Shown here in pieces: positions 5,182 through 7,355 of a stretch of 7,355 bases of DNA. This DNA is from Christensenellaceae bacterium (lineage in GTDB: Bacteria > Bacillota > Clostridia > Christensenellales > SZUA-584). The DNA is taken from positions 1 through 7,355 of the forward strand of contig JAAXZP010000211.1 in the NCBI GenBank assembly GCA_012719815.1, written 5' to 3'. Below the pieces are notes generated by a model that ran no database searches, had not been told where the DNA came from, and saw only the letters and a program-made list of their open reading frames with translations. How positions within the stretch are numbered: the first letter of the stretch is position 1; the number at the start of each line of letters is the position of its first letter. The translations under genes and the position numbers were made by a program.

Positions 5182-5439
5182 ATGTCTGAAAGGGGAATCC
5201 GCAAGTCGCGCGTCGGCGTTGTCGTCAGCGACAAAATGGATAAGACGATCGTTGTGAAGATCGAGCGTAAGGCGAAGCATCCGCTGTACGGCAAGACCGT
5301 GAAGATCACAAAGAAATACAAAGCTCACGACGAAGAAAACGTGGCGAAGGTGGGCGACAAGGTGCTGATCACCGAGACGCGTCCCTTAAGCCGGGACAAG
5401 AGATGGAGACTGGTTCGGGTGATCGAGGCCGCCAAGTAG
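5182..5439 (+). CDS. rpsQ: 30S ribosomal protein S17 (uS17)
   Basis: The 85-residue product is S17, a primary binder of the 5' domain of 16S rRNA with an OB-fold. Key stretches are RKSRVGVVVSDKMDKTIVVKIE, KHPLYGKTVKITKKYKAHDE and the family signature GDKVLITETRPLSRDKRWRLV. The ATG at 5182 is chosen over a GTG at 5176. AAGGAGG at 5169-5175 is spaced 6 bases from the ATG, while the GTG directly abuts that element. The 30-nt gap after this gene marks the point where the S10 and spc operons are separate transcription units in E. coli. No convincing promoter is visible here, so the two are probably co-transcribed. Confidence 0.96.
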   Translation: MSERGIRKSRVGVVVSDKMDKTIVVKIERKAKHPLYGKTVKITKKYKAHDEENVAKVGDKVLITETRPLSRDKRWRLVRVIEAAK

Positions 5440-5469
5440 CAAGTGATGAATGAGGGAGGCGTTTAAGAT

Positions 5470-5838
5470 ATGATACAAGCCCAGACACGCCTGAAGGTGG
5501 CGGACAATTCGGGCGCCAAGGAGATACAGTGCATCAAAGTTCTCGGCGGTTCAAAGAAGGTCACGGCCAATATCGGCGACGTGATCGTGGCGTCGGTGAA
5601 GTCGGCGCAGCCGGGCGGCGTGGTGAAGAAAAAAGACGTGGTTCGCGCGGTCATCGTGCGCAGCGTATACGGCGTGCGCCGCAAGGACGGTTCTTACATC
5701 CGCTTTGATGACAACGCGGCCGTGATTATTGATAATCAGAAACAGCCCAGGGGCACCCGTATATTCGGGCCCGTGGCTCGGGAGCTGAGAGAGAAGGATT
5801 TCATGAAGATCATCTCTCTGGCGCCTGAGGTGCTGTAG
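5470..5838 (+). CDS. rplN: 50S ribosomal protein L14 (uL14)
   Basis: The 122-residue product is exactly the common L14 length. L14 is a small beta-barrel at the subunit interface. It forms bridges to 16S rRNA and is the binding site of the silencing factor RsfS. The opening MIQAQTRLKVADNSGAKE and the signatures GDVIVASVKSAQPGG, RFDDNAAVIID and PRGTRIFGPVARELRE are unmistakable. The ATG follows GAGGGAGG (5452-5459) with a 10-base spacer. It is the first gene of the spc portion. The TAG stop merges with the rplX ribosome binding site. Confidence 0.98.
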   Translation: MIQAQTRLKVADNSGAKEIQCIKVLGGSKKVTANIGDVIVASVKSAQPGGVVKKKDVVRAVIVRSVYGVRRKDGSYIRFDDNAAVIIDNQKQPRGTRIFGPVARELREKDFMKIISLAPEVL

Positions 5839-5853
5839 GAAGGCGGACGGAAT

Positions 5854-6177
5854 ATGGCGAAGATGTACATCAAGAGAGACGACAGAGTCGTTGTGATATC
5901 CGGCAAGGACAAGGGCAAGAAGGGCAAGGTGCTGGTTGCCGAGCCCAAAACAGGCCGTATCGTGGTGGAAAAGGTCAATGTCGTGACCAAGCATGAGAAG
6001 CCCAGGGGCCAGAACAAGCCGGGCGGTATCGTGCACCAGGAAGCGCCGATATATGCCAGCAAGGTCATGCTTGTCTGCGGAAAATGCGGCCAGCCCACGC
6101 GCATCGCATTTACGCTTCTGGACAACGGCAGCAAGGTTCGCGTGTGCAAGAAGTGCGGCGAAACGTTTGACAAGTGA
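5854..6177 (+). CDS. rplX: 50S ribosomal protein L24 (uL24), four-cysteine form
   Basis: The 107-residue product is L24, an assembly initiator that binds the 5' end of 23S rRNA and later sits by the tunnel exit. The N-terminal half carries the KOW motif (about 7-34, DDRVVVISGKDKGKKGKV). The C-terminal half has cysteines at 75, 78, 98 and 101 in CGKC and CKKC pairs separated by 19 residues, a zinc-ribbon-like arrangement found in many but not all bacterial L24 proteins. E. coli L24 lacks it. Zinc binding is inferred from spacing. The Shine-Dalgarno sequence AAGGCGG (5840-5846) has one mismatch. The stop TGA runs into the rplE Shine-Dalgarno sequence. Confidence 0.97.
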   Translation: MAKMYIKRDDRVVVISGKDKGKKGKVLVAEPKTGRIVVEKVNVVTKHEKPRGQNKPGGIVHQEAPIYASKVMLVCGKCGQPTRIAFTLLDNGSKVRVCKKCGETFDK

Positions 6178-6191
6178 GGGAGGAAAACGTA

Positions 6192-6731
6192 ATGCCCAGG
6201 TTAAAGGACATATATATCAATGATGTCGTCCCTGCGATGATGAAGAAGTTCGGCTACAAGAACATTATGCAGGTTCCGAAGCTCGAAAAGATCGTCATCA
6301 ACATGGGACTTGGCGACACCAAGGACAACCCGAAGAGTCTGGACGCCGCCGTTGCCGATCTTGCGGTTATCTCCGGCCAGAAGCCGGTGGTGACCAAGGC
6401 GAAAAAGAGCGTTGCGAACTTCAAGGTGCGCGAAGGCATGAAAATCGGCGCCAAGGTAACGCTGCGCGGCAACCGCATGTATGAGTTTGCCGACAGGCTG
6501 ATGAGCATCGTGCTGCCGCGCGTGAGGGACTTCAGGGGCGTTTCGCCCACGTCGTTTGACGGCCGCGGCAATTTCGCGCTGGGGCTCAAGGAGCAGCTGG
6601 TGTTCCCGGAAATCGTCTATGACAACGTGGACAAGGTTCGCGGCATGGACATCGTATTTGTAACGACGGCGAAAACCGATGAGGAAGCCAGAGAGCTGCT
6701 TGCGCTGCTTGGCATGCCCTTCAGGCGTTAA
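6192..6731 (+). CDS. rplE: 50S ribosomal protein L5 (uL5)
   Basis: The 179-residue product matches the B. subtilis L5 length. L5 binds 5S rRNA together with L18 and forms a head-to-head bridge with S13. The start MPRLKDIYINDVVPAMMKKF is typical. Signatures include VPKLEKIVINMGLGD, SGQKPVVTKAKKSVANFKVREGM, and RDFRGVSPTSFDGRGN followed by LGLKEQLVFPEI. It ends in LLALLGMPFRR, a standard C-terminus. The ATG at 6192 is 8 bases after GGGAGG (6178-6183). An in-frame GTG at 6174 overlaps the rplX stop and would place the ribosome binding site inside the gene, so it is rejected. Confidence 0.98.
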   Translation: MPRLKDIYINDVVPAMMKKFGYKNIMQVPKLEKIVINMGLGDTKDNPKSLDAAVADLAVISGQKPVVTKAKKSVANFKVREGMKIGAKVTLRGNRMYEFADRLMSIVLPRVRDFRGVSPTSFDGRGNFALGLKEQLVFPEIVYDNVDKVRGMDIVFVTTAKTDEEARELLALLGMPFRR

Positions 6732-6743
6732 GGAGGATAGAAC

Positions 6744-6929
6744 GTGGCTAAGAAGTCGATGATTAACAAACAAAAGAGAGGCTCCAAGTTCTCCACGAGA
6801 AACTACACGCGCTGCACGATCTGCGGACGTCCGCATGCGGTGCTGCGCAAGTTCGGCATATGCCGTATCTGTTTCCGTGAGCTGGCTTACAAAGGGGAAA
6901 TCCCCGGCGTAAGAAAAGCGAGCTGGTAA
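6744..6929 (+). CDS. rpsN: 30S ribosomal protein S14, zinc type (uS14)
   Basis: The 61-residue product is the short, zinc-binding form of S14, often named rpsZ or rpsN1. Cysteines at 24, 27, 40 and 43 (RCTIC and GICRIC) form the expected zinc site. It starts MAKKSMINKQ and ends in the canonical GEIPGVRKASW. S14 sits in the small-subunit head beside S3, S10 and S19. The start codon is GTG, preceded by AAGGAGG (6730-6736) with a 7-base spacer and fused to the rplE stop codon (TTAAGGAGG). In organisms with this form, a zinc-free longer paralogue may exist elsewhere and be induced under zinc limitation. None is in this window. Confidence 0.97.
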   Translation: MAKKSMINKQKRGSKFSTRNYTRCTICGRPHAVLRKFGICRICFRELAYKGEIPGVRKASW

Positions 6930-6949
6930 GCTTTTGTGTTTGATATAAC

Positions 6950-6957
6950 AAGGAGGT
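6950..6957 (+). promoter_or_regulatory. Full-consensus ribosome binding site of rpsH
   Basis: AAGGAGGT at 6950-6957 is a perfect complement to the 16S rRNA 3' end and is spaced 7 bases from the rpsH ATG at 6965. It lies in the widest, AT-rich gap of the cluster (6930-6964). The rpsH start therefore looks able to initiate independently rather than only by coupling. Confidence 0.8.
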
Positions 6958-6964
6958 AACGTTA

Positions 6965-7354
6965 ATGCCTGTAACTGATCCTGTAGCGGATATGCTCACC
7001 CGTATCCGCAATGCGATAGGAGCCAAGCACGAAGTGATCGACATACCGGCTTCCCGGATGAAAAAGGCGATCGCCGGCATCCTGCTCAAGGAAGGCTTCA
7101 TCAAAGGCTATGAGTATATAGAAGAAGGCCCGCAGGGGATCATTCGCATCACGCTGAAATACGGCGAGAAGGATACGCCCATCATCAACGGTTTGAAAAA
7201 GATCAGCAAGCCGGGGCTGAGGGTGTATGCCGGCAAGGATGAGCTCCCCAAGGTGCTGGGCGGATTGGGCGTTGCTATCATATCCACATCCAAGGGCATT
7301 ATGACCGACCGTGAAGCCCGGCAGCTGGGTGTGGGCGGCGAAGTCATCGCCTAG
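6965..7354 (+). CDS. rpsH: 30S ribosomal protein S8 (uS8)
   Basis: The 129-residue product is S8, a central-domain 16S rRNA binder. In E. coli it is also the autogenous repressor of the spc operon. The start MPVTDPVADMLTRIRNA and the signature GLGVAIISTSKGIMTDREAR, which carries the RNA-contacting Ser-Thr-Ser loop, are clear. The protein ends GVGGEVIA, followed directly by TAG. The usual bacterial ending has three more residues, such as GGEIICYVA in E. coli or GGEVLAYVW in B. subtilis (from memory), so the tail is short by about three residues. The gene ends one base before the window edge. rplF would be expected next. Confidence 0.96.
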   Translation: MPVTDPVADMLTRIRNAIGAKHEVIDIPASRMKKAIAGILLKEGFIKGYEYIEEGPQGIIRITLKYGEKDTPIINGLKKISKPGLRVYAGKDELPKVLGGLGVAIISTSKGIMTDREARQLGVGGEVIA

Positions 7355-7355
7355 A

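Noticed and set aside
5446..5466. Six-codon ORF between rpsQ and rplN
   Set aside because: It contains the rplN Shine-Dalgarno sequence itself, lacks its own, and is short enough to be chance.
6174..6191. GTG start for L5, adding six residues
   Set aside because: It overlaps the rplX stop and would bury the GGGAGG ribosome binding site inside the gene.
6930..6964. Internal promoter in the AT-rich rpsN-rpsH gap
   Set aside because: TATAAC at 6944-6949 resembles a -10 box, but no -35 box is found at 16-18 bases upstream.

Overview
This window is a stretch of the conserved bacterial S10-spc ribosomal protein operon. All sixteen genes lie on the + strand in the standard order: rpsJ, rplC, rplD, rplW, rplB, rpsS, rplV, rpsC, rplP, rpmC, rpsQ, rplN, rplX, rplE, rpsN, rpsH. 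All are complete, with no insertion, mobile element, CRISPR array, tRNA, rRNA or unrelated gene among them. The proteins point to a Firmicute, most likely a GC-rich member of the Clostridia. Supporting features are the 61-residue zinc-type S14, an L24 with a four-cysteine C-terminal ribbon, Bacillus-like lengths for L5, L14, S17 and S19, and very strong AGGAGG ribosome binding sites. A charged N-terminal extension on L22 may mark a narrower lineage, but I cannot name it from sequence alone.

Positions 1-364 are non-coding. A near-consensus housekeeping promoter (TTGCTT, 17-base spacer, TATAAT) sits at 128-156. It is preceded by two A-tracts one helical turn apart, in the position of an UP element. 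The predicted start near 163 gives a leader of about 200 nt. That leader can fold into a 5'-terminal hairpin, a long stem, a small hairpin and a compact three-way junction ending just before the rpsJ Shine-Dalgarno sequence. This leader is the least explained part of the window and the best candidate for undescribed regulation.

Positions 365-4965 hold the S10 part (rpsJ to rplP), followed by rpmC and rpsQ. Positions 5470-7354 hold the start of the spc part (rplN to rpsH). The operon almost certainly continues into rplF, rplR, rpsE and so on, because no terminator is visible and rpsH ends one base before the window edge.

The genes are packed for translational coupling. Three junctions overlap (rplD/rplW by 1 nt, rpsC/rplP by 23 nt, rplP/rpmC by 11 nt), rplV/rpsC is separated by 1 nt, and at six junctions the stop codon runs directly into the next Shine-Dalgarno sequence. 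The products build both subunits. L3, L4, L2, L22, L16, L14, L24, L29, L23 and L5 form much of the large-subunit core, the exit tunnel and its rim, and the 5S rRNA contact. S10, S19, S3, S14, S17 and S8 belong to the small-subunit head and body.

No novel multi-gene system is present. The points worth checking are the leader RNA, the L22 extension, the short S8 C-terminus and the dual-coding gene junctions.
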